Counted from the first letter of the stretch, positions 33,785 through 46,376 are shown. The stretch: DNA of 64,000 nucleotides from Annulohypoxylon bovei var. microspora (GCA_022836615.1 MU405262.1:124001-188000), one strand, 5' to 3'. A program made the numbers and translations. Notes: generated by a model not told the origin, from the sequence alone.

Positions 33785-35609
33785 CTACGAGGGTTGAAGC
33801 TGGTCCTTAGTCAAGTGCAAATCTCCCCACTTTTCGGTATCGTAGAACGGGCACATATCTCCACGAGTGCAAGGTGCTCGAGGGCAATGGTGGGACAAAT
33901 AGCAGTCGTAGTCGACGCAATATGGTCCGGCCGGACATAAGCTAGTTCGAGCTTTGTAGCGGTGAATGGCAAGTTCCGGTCCGGTTAATTCAGCGTCGTG
34001 GGTCTTGTCGCAACTGATGCCCCACTTACAACGACCCTTGAGGTAAAAGTCGTTGCAGAAAACGGATGGTTTGATGGCCTGGAATTTGGCCTGGTAAGAC
34101 GACTGCGCAGGAGTCCTAGGCGGATGCTGCGTAGGTGAATCAATACGGTAGTTATCCATATTATAAAATATTACCCTTGGCTGTTTCTTTGGCTTGGGCT
34201 GTTTAACTGTGACATTTTGAAGGTCGTTGACTCCGCCTGCCGTCGCATAGCTGATCGAGGTACCGCCATTTCCCGAGCTAATTACACTCGACGTGCGAGG
34301 CGGCTGGGGAATTTGCTCGGGCGTAGAGGAAGGCAGTACCGGCGACGATGTACTAACAGACACTGGGGTAGAAGCAGGAATAGGAGTAGATTGTCTGTGT
34401 TCTTGTGTAGGTGACGTGACCATGGACTGCTTCTGTATAGGTTGCGTGGGTCGAGCAATCGGGCCAGGCCCAGAAGAAGGCTGTACTGGCGAACGAAGTC
34501 TAGGGGGCATAGTCGGAAGAATATGCTTTGTCTCATTCCCCAAAGGCTCTGACCTGAAAACCTCGTCGAAACGTAAGATAGGAAAGCCGAGAGACCTAAA
34601 ACCTGGCTCGGCATGCGTAGTCTCTAGAAGCACGAGCCTATTATCGATGGACCCCGTATAGTCACGGAGATCGTGTAGATAACCATTATCGTGACAGCAC
34701 CCAGCCAGAAATATTTTCTTGCACTGGATGTTTCTGTAGTAGTGATTAAGCATACCTACACTCACATCAGCAAATATAAAGATGGGATGAGGATATCGTT
34801 ATTGAGAACGTACGTCTTATCTTAGAGTCTGCGTTCTCTTTGCCCTTGCCGACATTAACGAAGTCAAATTCCGCGCGACTGTTGGTGAAACGCTCCGCAA
34901 ACAGGCGCATATCGTCGTCAAAGTCAATAACTCGAGACAGTCGTAATGACTTAGACAAGTCATTGAGATTCGCATATACTCGAACAAGAATAGGAAGGTC
35001 TTCCAGGTCGTCCCCCGTGTCTCTAAGACTCTCTCGGACAGCTTGCTTCAATTTTATCGCGGCTCTCTCGGCCCCTCCAATGGGATCACGCACATATTCG
35101 TCGGCAAACTTAGCCCCATCGCCATCAATAAGCACAACCACGAATGAGTCCTTATCCTGCTGCAAGTATTAGCGAAAGAGGCATCTCCCAAAGACGGGAT
35201 GATGGGACGGACAAGCTGCTGCGCGAGTCTCCGGACTTCATTCTCAAGATTAATAGCCTTTGATTGGTAATTAGCCCGAGAAGTTTTTTGATCTTCCAGG
35301 TCTAGTTCAAGTTCATTAATCTTCTTAGCATCGGCCTCGACTCTGTCGAGGATATTCTAACGAGTCCGTTCAGATTAGCAAAGCAAACCTAGACACTACC
35401 CGTAGTTCATACATATGAGGGTATGAGGGTATAAAAAGAAGGATAAAAAATATGAGATATTCCGTCAGGCAACATACGTGGATGAAAGTCTGCCTCTCCT
35501 TATCAACTTGGAAATAATGACTAAGTCGACTTGATGCATCTGCTGTAATAGCACTGGGATCTGACCCGTTTAACATCATTGAGGATCCCATGCGCCCTAG
35601 AGGTATCAA
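33785..35609 (-). CDS. Tandem CCCH zinc-finger protein with NYN-like N-terminal domain
   Basis: Minus-strand exons 35609-35478, 35356-35213, 35159-34814 and 34755-33785 join in frame to give 530 aa. Residues 45-92 are a coiled coil (DRVEADAKKINELELDLEDQ). Residues about 96-260 form an alpha/beta domain starting FVVVLIDGDG (98-107) and continuing through CKKIFLAGCCHDNGYL; its Asp-rich strand and layout suggest a NYN/PIN-like or related fungal domain, an inference. A long Pro/Ser/Thr linker follows. The C-terminus has a canonical C-x8-C-x5-C-x3-H finger (441-460), a second C-x5-C-x4-C-x3-H finger (481-496) and a third Cys/His cluster. CCCH fingers of this type usually bind RNA, so an RNA-binding or RNA-processing role is likely. 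Small introns of 53 and 58 bp, the first with branch GCTAATAC. Confidence 0.85.
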
Positions 35610-36880
35610 TCCAGCACAGGGTCGTGTATAAGAAAAAAAAGTGTTCCGACCCGGGACGTGTGGGTTCTATTTAGCGCTGGTTCACTTGCACGATCCCGCG
35701 AATGACTCTAATGAGGCTTCAACGTTGAGGTGGCCACCCGAAATGACAAGTCAGAGGTGAACGTTGAATGACAGGGACCCCAGGATGTCGGAAGAAATGC
35801 CGAGATCTTATGCTAGACTATGTAGAAGACTAGGGCAGTAAGAAAATAATCTGCCTCTACCTGGTAGTGAGCATGAAATCTTATCACAACGCAAACGCTG
35901 TTCGATTGCGATTGCGAGATAATTGAGCTTGAGAACACGGCAAAATGCGTCCCCGAGTTTGCTATCATATAAAAAAAGGTTGAGGTGTCGGTTGAAGTTC
36001 CGAGCCCAAATGAGTTCGCGATTTAGGTAGTAGAGAGTTGTGGAGATGTGGAGGCTAACACGTGATGTGGTCAAGACAGTCCAGAAGTTATTCGACGTAA
36101 GGGGCAGGGGCGGGGACGGGAACCGGGGGACGGATTTTCTCATCCAACCAACCAGCATCCACTTATTTCTTATTTCTTATTTCTTACCTACCTCTGTAGG
36201 AGTACATTCAACCTTCACATTCACAAACATGCCTCACGTATCCAAGTTAATAATGTTATCAAGCAATTACGTACCTTCTTCCATGTATGTTTCATCCAAC
36301 TGGAGTCTCCTAAGTAAACTATCAAGACTCGAAACGGCTATAAATTACCATACCAAGGTACCTTGTAAGAATCCCTAGCTACGTACCCCCTATTATTTGA
36401 ATCCCGACTCGGAGCGCCACGATACGGTCTGTGTCACTCCATACCTGGTAGTACATACTACGTACTCCGCCAGCCCTAGAGTTAACGATTATTCACGGTG
36501 AAAATACAGATGTAGGCGCCTCTTAATTTGGTGGCAGAGTTTGACAATATGGCAAGTGTCGGACATTTTTCTTCTACATACATGATTATATTGGATCATA
36601 GGTGGTAGGGGAGATCGACAATATGTGGCTCTTTTATTTGAGTTCTATCATCTATCTTGCGTGTGCGGACATATGAGTAGATCTATGATTTCTTCGTATT
36701 AGGTACATCAATTACTTAATTGGTGTTCTGTACGACATCTGCAAAGCTTCCCCCCACCTGTCCCATAGCAAACCGGTCAGCAGCAGAGCAGTTATGTACC
36801 AGCGCGTTTATCATCCACCCATCAGCCCATCTTCTATTCTCTTTAGTCCTGTACTACCTTGGGTACGTAGGGGAGAAGTC
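35610..36880. other. Intergenic region
   Basis: About 1.3 kb containing the CCCH promoter and the 3' flank of the next minus-strand gene. A short tandem (ATTTCTT)3 occurs near 36,167-36,187. No gene is recognised. Confidence 0.5.
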
Positions 36881-38425
36881 CTAGGCTGCGTCGTCTGGAC
36901 CCCCACAGACTATCTGTTTAGCCCATTTAATCTGCATCCAATCGCTCTCTCTAATGGCGAGAACAACAAGACTTACGCCGACTGTAGTCTTTGAGTCTTT
37001 TATCGGCTTACATATGCAGCGGCAGATTCTTGGCTCGGTACTCAAATTTAGAAATGCCGAACTTTGGCGGTCTAGTTGACTGCCAACTCTCCAGTTCGTG
37101 AGGACACCCGCAGGGTATGGTCGTTGGTCTTTGAACAAATCGATGAATTGAAAATGCTGTCTTCTTTGAAGGCTCTCCCTGTTTGAGTAATTTACTCTCG
37201 CAAACAACTCAAAGATCACCTCTTGTCGGTGACCTAGGCAGTTTGCTGCTTGGTTGACCATCTCTCCTATCCGAAAGCAGGTCCGCAACACAGTGTCCGA
37301 GGACAATCCTGAGACGATAGAACGATCACGGATCTTTTCAGGGAAGCGGGTTCGAACAAACGGTTTCAAAGGTATCGTTTCCTCGACACGATGGTTATTC
37401 TCAATAGGCTTCTCCATGTAAGTGCTTTGATCTGTTGGCGGTGGGCGCACTATGTCTTGGGGACCAACAGCCGACGAATCTTTTGGGATTGTACTCGTCA
37501 TGGTATATACGGTATTCCAGTCAACATCGTCATCAAGAAGATCCTCTTCGCCGTTACCAAGACCCCCAGTTACGCTAACCGATTGCGAACCCTTCTGGTT
37601 TTCCGAGGAAGAAAAAGGTGATGAATACTGTAGAGTCGAATCATACTCAACTGCTGACCTTGAATCGTGATCCCATGCTTTGGTGACACTAGAAGGGGGT
37701 ATATGTGTCTCTTGGACATTATCCACAGCTGTGTCCAGAAGACAAGTTATATCTTCCTCCATCAAGTCATCGTCCAGGGGGTATTCGTCTCTAAGATCTA
37801 TACTAGCGACAGCGTTTGAGCTACTTACCGGTAGAAGGGGGTCGTCTATTGCATCTGAATCATTCGCTAACTCGACTATAGAATTACTATTAACCTGGTC
37901 CCTGGATTCTTGCCATCCCCGAGTAGGATATGGGGTTAACGGTTCCGCGATAGTCCATCCTAGCGGATATTGAAAATCGGCAACTTGGCCACGGGACTCG
38001 CCGTAATCACGATATGTATCTTCCGCGGGCTTGAAGAGACAGACATTGTTGCCTGTGATCCTAGCTTTCGTGACCCTAAGGGTTTGGAAAGGATTAGAAG
38101 ATGGTGTGGTGAGCAGAGATGGCTGACGCTTAGAACGCTTCGCATCACGACTCTCTTCATATGTCGTCCCAGTGCGTTTAGAGCCTTGAGCTTGACAATT
38201 TAGGCTTGGACTTTTTGAAGAGAGATCGTGTGTCTGTCCATCGATGGAGGAGATGATGCCAGAATGGGTAGAGGTGTCTACGGTCTCCACGATTTCCTGT
38301 GGTGGCTGTTTCGGGGGCGAGCAGGATCGACTACTTGGTTGATTATAATCCTGCATTATGAAGAGATCCAGGTGCCCGTTTCGAGAATTGTTAGCGTGAA
38401 ACCGTTCGCACGTAAATAGAGACAA
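36881..38425 (-). CDS. Conserved fungal protein of unknown function
   Basis: An uninterrupted frame of 514 aa. Residues 1-350 are low-complexity, rich in Ser/Asp and Pro, with a basic patch (DAKRSKRQPS) that could be an NLS. The C-terminal about 150 residues look folded: TVLRTCFRIGEMVNQAANCL, then VIFELFARVNY, HFQFIDLFKDQRPYPAGVL and SDWMQIKWAKQIVC. I associate this pattern of a beta-rich C-terminal domain with conserved hypothetical proteins of filamentous fungi, but I cannot name the family or its function. Two alternative starts exist; the second Met (24, MQDYNQ) fits the disordered N-terminus as well as the first. Divergent from LSB5 across about 880 bp. Confidence 0.7.
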   Translation of the reverse strand: MSLFTCERFHANNSRNGHLDLFIMQDYNQPSSRSCSPPKQPPQEIVETVDTSTHSGIISSIDGQTHDLSSKSPSLNCQAQGSKRTGTTYEESRDAKRSKRQPSLLTTPSSNPFQTLRVTKARITGNNVCLFKPAEDTYRDYGESRGQVADFQYPLGWTIAEPLTPYPTRGWQESRDQVNSNSIVELANDSDAIDDPLLPVSSSNAVASIDLRDEYPLDDDLMEEDITCLLDTAVDNVQETHIPPSSVTKAWDHDSRSAVEYDSTLQYSSPFSSSENQKGSQSVSVTGGLGNGEEDLLDDDVDWNTVYTMTSTIPKDSSAVGPQDIVRPPPTDQSTYMEKPIENNHRVEETIPLKPFVRTRFPEKIRDRSIVSGLSSDTVLRTCFRIGEMVNQAANCLGHRQEVIFELFARVNYSNRESLQRRQHFQFIDLFKDQRPYPAGVLTNWRVGSQLDRQSSAFLNLSTEPRICRCICKPIKDSKTTVGVSLVVLAIRESDWMQIKWAKQIVCGGPDDAA

Positions 38426-39030
38426 TCCATTGTTAAGAAAGTAAGAAATGGATGAAAGAGATTATGGAGTAACGGGTCTAATTGCACCTTACTAGAGTTT
38501 AATAATTATCGGTAGCTAAAATAAGGTTAGAACTACGTAAGATTGGGTAATTAGGTATTTATAGATGTTCGAATAAGGAAGTTGCTCCCATAGCTCCTAT
38601 AAAATGCCTAGTTGAGAATTATCTGGAGCAGTTGGAGGCACTTTCTAAAACGAGGAAGCCTCGATAATTCAATAGAAAGCCACTAGTTCAGCTAATTCAT
38701 TTAAAAGAAAGGCGCCACCACTGTAACACGATTAATTATCTCACCCCGCCCCCGGTCGACTATCGACAGTTTCCACCTAACATTACTTAGAATTGACGTC
38801 GTCAGCGTGAATCTCACAAGCTTTCTTGATACCTTACTTAAATTGCCGGTGGTAATTCGATCCATCTCATACGAGTCTTACTTCATCTGCCGATCAAAAT
38901 TACATTCTTCTAGAAAAAGTCAGATAGAAGAATCTTTCCAGGTTCTATTACAGCACGCTAGTCATTGCATACTGCAAACTGGTTCAAGTTTTCCTTTTAA
39001 GGAAATCGAGTCAGCCCTAGGTCTTACAGG

Positions 39031-39086
39031 TCCTACAACAGGCACACGTACGTGTAGGATCACAGGCGCATGATTCACCTGTGATC
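39031..39086. repeat. Two adjacent foldbacks upstream of LSB5
   Basis: First: TCCTACA/TGTAGGA arms (39031-39037 and 39053-39059) around the exact palindrome ACACGTACGTGT (39044-39055). Second: GATCACAGG/CCTGTGATC (39058-39066 and 39078-39086) with an 11-nt loop. Together they form a 56-nt structured block about 225-280 bp upstream of the LSB5 start. Confidence 0.5.
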
Positions 39087-39252
39087 TATTCCCAGAAGCC
39101 TTGTCGGAACTAAGGACTACGCCTCCTCCATATTCATTTAGCTATCATAAGGCTGTGGCATTATCACTCATGATCGCGAGCTTCTAGAGGTGCATTTAAC
39201 CATCTACGATTCTTCCAAGCCCCCAATTTATTTCGAATATATTTTACTTATT

Positions 39253-39260
39253 TGACGTCA
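39253..39260. promoter_or_regulatory. CRE (TGACGTCA) site
   Basis: A perfect 8-bp cyclic-AMP-response-type palindrome 50 bp upstream of the LSB5 start codon. In fungi such sites are bound by ATF/CREB-family bZIP factors (Atf1/AtfA type), often under stress. A chance match is possible, but its position inside a divergent promoter and the adjacent GTCAT repeats support it. Confidence 0.5.
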
Positions 39261-39309
39261 GGGCGTCATAGCGTCATAGCATCATCTCGACCAGGTGTTA
39301 TCTACAAAC

Positions 39310-40906
39310 ATGTTCTCCCAGGTGAGTCTTTATGCGCATCTAATGCATTACTTAAACTTCAGCAGCCTCAATATCTCTAGCTGTGTTAGTACACGGCGTC
39401 CGTATCAAAATTTATATTTTTATACTCCCATCTAAACCACCAGGGCCCAATATTTATATACGAATAAATTTAACATTCTAAATAGAAAAAACCATATTCG
39501 GCTGTCACGGTAACAGTTGAGCGCCTCACCAGTGAGCAGTTTGAAGAGGATGACCTAAGCGGCATCCCCGACTTGGTCGAGGTTATCAAACTACAAGCTT
39601 CCGGTCCTGCAGAGGCTGCTCGTGCCCTTAGGAAGAAGTTAAAGTATGGTAGTGTCCATAGACAGATAAGATCTCTTGTGCTTCTTGACGGCTTAATTCA
39701 GAATGCTGGTCCGCGTTTCCAGCGAACCTTTATTGATGAGCCACTCCTTGAGCGCTTACGAGTTTGTGGCACCTCGGACCTATCAGATCCTGATGTCAAG
39801 AAGAAGTGCTCTGAGTTATTCAGAAGTTGGGCTTCAGAGTACAAAAGCACCCCGGGTCTCGAAAGAATAGCTATGCTGTACAGGGTAAGAAATTTCCTTA
39901 CAGACGAGTGAGACCGAGATCTGACCCGACTAGGAACTCCCGCGGCGTAAACAAGTCGTCACTCAAGCACAATCTAAGGTCCTTCGCGAAACGGAACAGG
40001 ATCCTTTTCGCGACTCCGAGGAAGAGGCAGAAGGGAGGAGGAGCCCTAAGTCCGCGGCTTCCGTAGCTTCGTCCTCGCGGCAATCTACCCCAACTACTCC
40101 GTCGTTCAGCCATGCCAAGTCACCGTCTGGCTCTAGCTTTTTCTCTAGCTCTTCTAAGGATAAGAAGAAAAAGGATAAAGGCAAGAAGAAGCACAAGGCC
40201 TTCAATCTTGAAGCTGAGAAAGATTCTATGAAAGTCGCAGTTGCGGAATCCTCGATTGCTGCTACGAATCTCATGAATTCTCTTCAAAGCATAAATCGAG
40301 AACAGGAGCGAATCTCAGACAACCCTATAGTCGTAGACCGGTTCGAGATTTGCAAAAAGCTGAGAAGAAGAATACTACGCTATGTACGTCTGCAGCTGAT
40401 ATTAAATATGAACATTTACTTACTGCAGTAGATTCACCATGTCGAAGATGAACAATGGCTTGGCGGCCTTCTTCACGCTAATGACGAGCTTGTCGTCGCT
40501 CTTATGACGTACGAGCAGTTGGATCGCTCGATCGATGCGGATAGTGATTCCGAGGACGACTTAGCAGAACAAGCGCATCTTTATAGGAGTAAGCTAATTA
40601 TTACATGGAAATTCTATCTTTATTTATTACTTACAGATCTTAGTGGCGACCGAGAAGCACCAACAGTCAATGTCACCGCCTAACCCATCGAGCCCTGTGT
40701 CAGAGATGGCTCAGCTAAATTTTAACCCGGGCCATCCCTCTAGGCCTGTACCGCCTCCGCGACCATCTGCCGCGTCCAAGCCATCGATATCCTTACACAC
40801 AATTCCTGAACCAGAGTCGGAGGAGGACGAAGATGAAAATGATCCCTTCGCTGATAGAAATGCGGTGATAACGCCGAGGGTAGAAAGTGGTGAGCCTCGA
40901 TGGTAG
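39310..40906 (+). CDS. LSB5: LSB5-like VHS/GAT endocytosis adaptor
   Basis: Exons 39310-39321, 39486-39884, 39934-40383, 40432-40588 and 40644-40906 join in frame to give 426 aa. LSB5 is a Las17-binding adaptor linking ubiquitin sorting and cortical actin at endocytic sites. Seen: an N-terminal VHS domain (KKPYSAVTVTVERLTSEQFE, about residues 5-140) with LRKKLKYGSVHRQIRSLVLLD, a Lys/Ser-rich linker, a GAT domain (about 210-330, NLMNSLQSINREQERISDNP through WLGGLLHANDELVVAL), then an acidic tail ending ENDPFADRNAV, a DPF-type short motif for adaptor binding. The first exon is only 12 nt (MFSQ); introns are 164, 49, 48 and 55 bp. The length is normal for filamentous ascomycetes. Confidence 0.93.
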
Positions 40907-43900
40907 ATCTCGTTGAGCTCGGCCTTGATGCGAGGTGGCATGTTGGTCAGATCATCTACTACGGTTGTTCCTCTGGAGGGTTTCATCATGTAACGGTGGA
41001 TTACGAAGATACCTTGTTTTAGTTGAAGATTCAGTCAATTCATTATCTAGTCATTACCTTTGGAATGTCATGAATTCTTGGTATTTACGTCTCCTTTTAT
41101 TAGTGAATTCTTCAGATTCTAGTCATCGCACATAGCACATCTTATTAAGGCCATCCTACTTCCTCCGACCTTCTTGTTTGACGTCTCCTTTCACATTGCT
41201 ATTTATTTATAGCGTTTCATCTTACGTGTTGCTAGTCACATTGATAATAAATTCATCTTATTCAACGGCCGTGTCCACGTAATTAGCAACGTGTCCGTAT
41301 TTATGCCTTAATGCTACTATAGATGAAGTATTCCTAGTTAATACCGAGCCTATAGCCCGATATACAGTTTCCACTTCGGCTTGAAGATATCCCCGTTCGG
41401 GTAGACTGCCCTCTCAGAAGGGCGCATCATTTCCGTTGATTCAACAATATCTAATCCAGTAGTAGACGATCTCGTTCTCGTTTTGATAAATAGTAAATTT
41501 TAAATTCTTAAATGATTAATGAGTTCCTAGACGTCGACCTTGTTGATTACCTAGGTAGGCACCTAGGGCAGACTCATCGTTGGAAGCCGTTCCAATACAT
41601 TCCATCATTGCGCTTCTACGTAGGTATCTTTCCTCTCCCTATTCATTGCCAATATTTCGACTTTCAATGTCCCATCCCACAACTATTTCTCGACCGGGGT
41701 TTAGACCTTTCGCCATATCACACAAGAGTTTGATGAAGAGGGAGGGAGGGCTTTGTACCATCTATCATTCCTTCCGCCTATAGTCCTTATAGATATAGAT
41801 CACTTGCTCCGTTCAGTTTTTGGGTCACATCCAAGATCTAGATTATGGTCTTGCTGTGTCATCGCAGTACATGGCCATGGTAACTGAATTAGGAACACTC
41901 TTATTCCTAAGGGAAGGTCAAATATAGGTCACATACAGTTACTGGGGAAGCCTTTTTACAGTAACTTATACATGTAAATGGAACCTCTGCGACAAGGGGC
42001 TCTTCATTGACATTGCCGTGACTGTGAACTTGTACAATAACACCCAGTCCTTTCGTCGCATCTATCATACAGGTGTCTAGATGCCCAAGGATGTCAATAT
42101 TATGCTAAGACATGCGTGTACGAGCCCTACTTCAATCCTACATATAAAAGGCCGGCTTATTATGCGAAACCACCTATCTTCTTGGTCTGTTCATTTAATA
42201 GATTCATGTGAGTCTCTGAGGTGGCACGATACCTTGACGATGGTCACGCGTTTTAATAATAGAGAGTAGCATCCAACAGCTTGAATATGCGATATCCGAT
42301 CGCTGTAACCCTTAGTTAGATGCCTGAACATATTTAGGCTTTTCGATGTACTACACGGCACACACAACAAGTAGAGCATTGCGGACTATTTGATATCGAC
42401 CGCTCTCTAGAGAGATAGCGAGAAGCCCGGCATTTTATTGATCATCTCGCAAACTCTTGTCTCCCAAGCCTTTAGTCTCATCGCCGTTTTGTAAACTCTC
42501 CAGATCTCTCTCGCGAATCTTGTATCTCGATCTGATATCTCGTATTTGAGATATGTAGATGCAGTAGGCTTTGCGAACCGCTCATGTAGATCTCCCCAAA
42601 CTCTCCAATGAGCCCAGGTGGATTGAGCAGGGTGTGGAGAAGTGATTTCTCATAGTTGGTGCAAGCCTCACGACTAAACCGACTTCTGCGATCAAACAGC
42701 CACACATATGACGAAAGGCTCTTCGCGGGGATGAAAGCAGCCAGCGAGCTCCTCTTATCTCAGCAGGGACACATTTCCCTATCCGGGAGTATGATTTGGA
42801 GAAGCTCACGTATCTAAGATAGCCTCGCTGGCTTCAGCCGGGTTTGGGAGAAGCCGGGAGCTAGCGAAACCTTAGCATCATAGGTCGGTCTGTGTAGATC
42901 TGGGGGTGGCTAGTGACCCTCCACCAAGAACCGAAAATGTCGTCAACGCTCCAAAACCTGCCATGTACATACCTATAACTATACCTACGTAGTACGCAGG
43001 ACTTTTTTCTAGCGCCTTGCCGTCCTGTCGGTACTGAACGTGGCCGTGGTGATCGTAGTGATTATAGCGCCCAGATTGGGTCCCTATGCCATCATGGCGA
43101 GGAGGCCTCCACCCGCAAGCGTCGGCAGAAGATCTTGATTAGCATCGGCGCTATTAGTCACGGGGGAGACTCTCTGTCACGGTAGAACCATCCACGGTCC
43201 AGCCTTGCCCGTGTCGCAGCATCACAACTCGCCCAGATCGACCCAGCCCGGTGTGCCGGAGAACCAACCCACCACGCAAGGTCTGGTGGGCGCAGGCAGA
43301 TCGCGTAACCATCTACGTAGTCAGCTGACGGCGCGAGGGTAGCTCGTGAACTCTGCCCGCTAGGAGGGTGGTCCAGAGGGGTCCACGAACGAGGCTGGAT
43401 AGCCTCTCCCCAGCACCCAGACACACACCATCTTCCCAGAGTTTTGGGTCGGGGAGGGCTTGCTTAGGCAGAGATCCGCTCTAACGCGGCTCGAAACTCA
43501 ATCAGAAGACTGTGGTTAGCGTTCATCTAGATAGGCCGGTGGTTAATACGGCTTTAAAAAATATTCGATAAATTCGAAAAGAATTAAGCTCGAATAAAAA
43601 TTACCTGCATACATACCTAGATAGCCTAAGGGGGGGAATATGGAATAAAAATTGATTGGCGTTTAGAGTTTTTCCTAGGTTCCGTGCCCATGGGGTGACT
43701 ACGTTGGCAACGAGTTTTGAGTTACGGAAACACGTGAGGATGAATCTGCTATGATCTTGATAGCCGGCTGGTCTGGATCTGCCATGATGGGTATTCCCCA
43801 TTGCTACAGCTGTTCGGGATACTACCTAGACGTGTAAGTTTCCAATAATTCCACATGAGGCTGTCATATTACCTAGAGTGAAGTATAGTACCTGACAATG

Positions 43901-46290
43901 TAGTTGACTTGTCAGTTCTCATCTGCGCTAGTGGTCTGTTACATAACAGAGAAACACTCGTGGTTGGCGCAGTGAGATCAACGTTACATACCTCTCGCCG
44001 GCGAGGCTCCGCGGCCCATTTGTAACGCATGGCACCCGGGCCTAGGAATCCTCACCGGCGCCGCAAAGGTTAAGCAAGCCGTGCCGCGACTGTGTAACTA
44101 AACCGTTAGGGATCTAGGTTGAGGCTCGTCGGAACCCAACTACCGTAGCTTACGATCTCGGTGACTGCGGTCCATTTACATAAGATGTATTCGCATACAT
44201 GGCAGAATGTAGCGGCTCTTCTCCGTTGTAGCCTCGGGGACTAAGGGAATAAAGTCGGTATTTGTATGGGAAAGGGGAAAATTCTCCCTTCTAGTGTAGC
44301 GCATGGAATCAAAATTTTGCGGTTGTTGATGATGACGACGTACCGTCAACCCGCGAAATTATCTAGCACGCTCCACTTTGGAAAGGGGCTAGGTCGTGTA
44401 CATAGCATAGTACGAGCCCTTCGCGCCAGCAGCCTAGAAGTCCCGGCGTCTCGGCCCCACGTGGTAAGGAGAAAAGGTAAAACCAGGACGTTTATCCACG
44501 CCGTTGGATTCAATCGCCTTTCTCCGGTTTTTCGTGGCTCGTCCCAGACTCGAAGACTAAGGGAGGCCGGCACATCAAGATTTCCTTGACAAATGGAATG
44601 ACCCGCAGATGTTTACTATGTATGTACAATACAAATGTAAGCTGTAAGCTGGTCCAGGTGTACACGGACACAGATTGCAGAGGCACAGGCACCAAAGTTC
44701 GGACATGTGATTACCTTCTGTATGTTTGTTAGTTCATGTAGTTAGAGACTATTAATACTGCTAGCACATTGCGGAGAGAGACGAGGCAAACTTATTTGCT
44801 CTAGAGCCTAGAGTCTACTTACATTAATACATACAAACCCCTCTTCTGGCTTACATTCGACGCGTAAGATAGCAGCGATTTGAAAAGTCAAAAAGGGGGT
44901 TGAGAGTACTCACTTTCGCGACCCGTTTCGGTTGTTGTTTTGTTTAGTTTTGTTTTGTTTTTCTTGTTTTTCTCGATTTCCTCTCCTCCCTTCTCCTCCC
45001 AAGACTTCAATGTTTCCCTCAGTCTTTATGTATCTGCAGCGCCTTCGCGCGTCTCATGTGAGGGGCCTTCTGTTTTGCCTTCTCCCTCATCACATTTCGC
45101 TTGGACTTCTTTTCGGCGTTATTATAAAGGATACATAGGTACGCTATCCCGATGAAGTATACCGAAACTGGATTAAATCGTCTCGGTCTCTTTCTGGAGT
45201 TGTTGTGGAGTCGACTGGGTTTTTGTAAATCGTATCGTACCGGTATCATGTGCTAAAAGCCGGTTATGTAAGCACTACTGATTTCGTTCCCGAACCCCAC
45301 CGGCTCTACGAAATAGGAATCTCACGTGAGTGCCTCAGCCTGTCAGGGAAATGTCAACTGTGGATATTATGATGCTATGTACCCATGTATATGCACAGCC
45401 TTCATAACCTTAGTTCATAGCCTTACATAAGGCGAATATAATGAGTACGTACCTTTTCCATAATAGGTAGCGAGGCGCTAGAAGCCTTCTAGAAAGAAGC
45501 GGGGCATTTCTCCGCGTGTGGCGAATCACTTGGCGGCTAAATTTAAGCGGTCGGTTGTCTAGACTTCAAGAATTTAAGAATCCCATCCAAAATATCCTCA
45601 ATTGAACCGAATGGTTGCCGACGAAATTCCAAAAAAAGGACCGATCGGCAAAGTAAGGTCTTCAGATACTTAAGTCTTCAACCAGCCAACTACCCAGTTT
45701 CATATTACGGAATATGAGTAGATGACCACAAGACGTAGTCGATCTGAACGACAAGACTGCAAAAGATATTATTATCCCCCAAGAGCTGTCATTGATTCGG
45801 TGATCCGTCTAAAGAGTCTTGCCACGAGGTTGACAAATTCGGATACATACGCAGGGATGTCAAAAGGTATCGAACAGATTTGGAAATGTATATCGGAATA
45901 TTTGGTATACCTGGTAACTATACGATAAAATAAAGAGAAATAAAAAATATTTGAGATCAAATAAGGATATATTCAATCATTATGTCCAAGTCCCCTGCTA
46001 AATCGTCACAAGCTACAATTGACAACGCATTGATGCATATATTTTGGTAAGTTATTCAAGTCAGCGGGCCTCCTCTATCTGCTACCATTTACCATTTCCA
46101 GAGCCGTGGTAGATAATACTTGTCTTGCCTGTTTAGGCGACGACTCGATGACTCGAGCCAACTCGTATTAACGCCAATCCAGATTTCCCTTTCGCCCAAT
46201 GAAGTCTCTTCGCCGCATCTGCCCATGACGCTTCTGCTACGTGCGGCAATGGGAATCGTCCTTTATTGCTTTTCTACCTTAGCTTTCGTC
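40907..46290. other. Gene-poor region, part 1
   Basis: I find no recognisable gene between the LSB5 stop and about 46.3 kb. Many short frames exist but none has a domain, a regular exon-intron pattern or signal character. The TAGGTA word recurs at 41549-41567. Much of it is AT-rich, with GC-richer patches around 43.1-43.4 kb and 44.0 kb. Confidence 0.5.
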
Positions 46291-46376
46291 ACGAGATTTT
46301 TTTATTTTTTCATTTATTTTTATTCTCCGAATGGGGTTTTTTTTTCTCTTTTTTTCTCTTTTTTTCTTCTTTCGTA
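46291..46376. repeat. T-rich low-complexity tract
   Basis: Long T-runs broken by single C, A or G (for example TTTTTTTCTCTTTTTTTC). Probably a slippage-prone pyrimidine tract rather than a functional element. Confidence 0.6.

Larger units (their letters stand above)
38426..39309. promoter_or_regulatory. Shared divergent promoter region, unknown protein and LSB5
   Basis: About 880 bp between the two divergent starts. It contains a CRE-like TGACGTCG (38794-38801), a perfect CRE TGACGTCA (39253-39260), two GCGTCATA repeats just after it, and two foldbacks (39031-39059 and 39058-39086). Short open frames here are not supported as genes. Confidence 0.5.
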
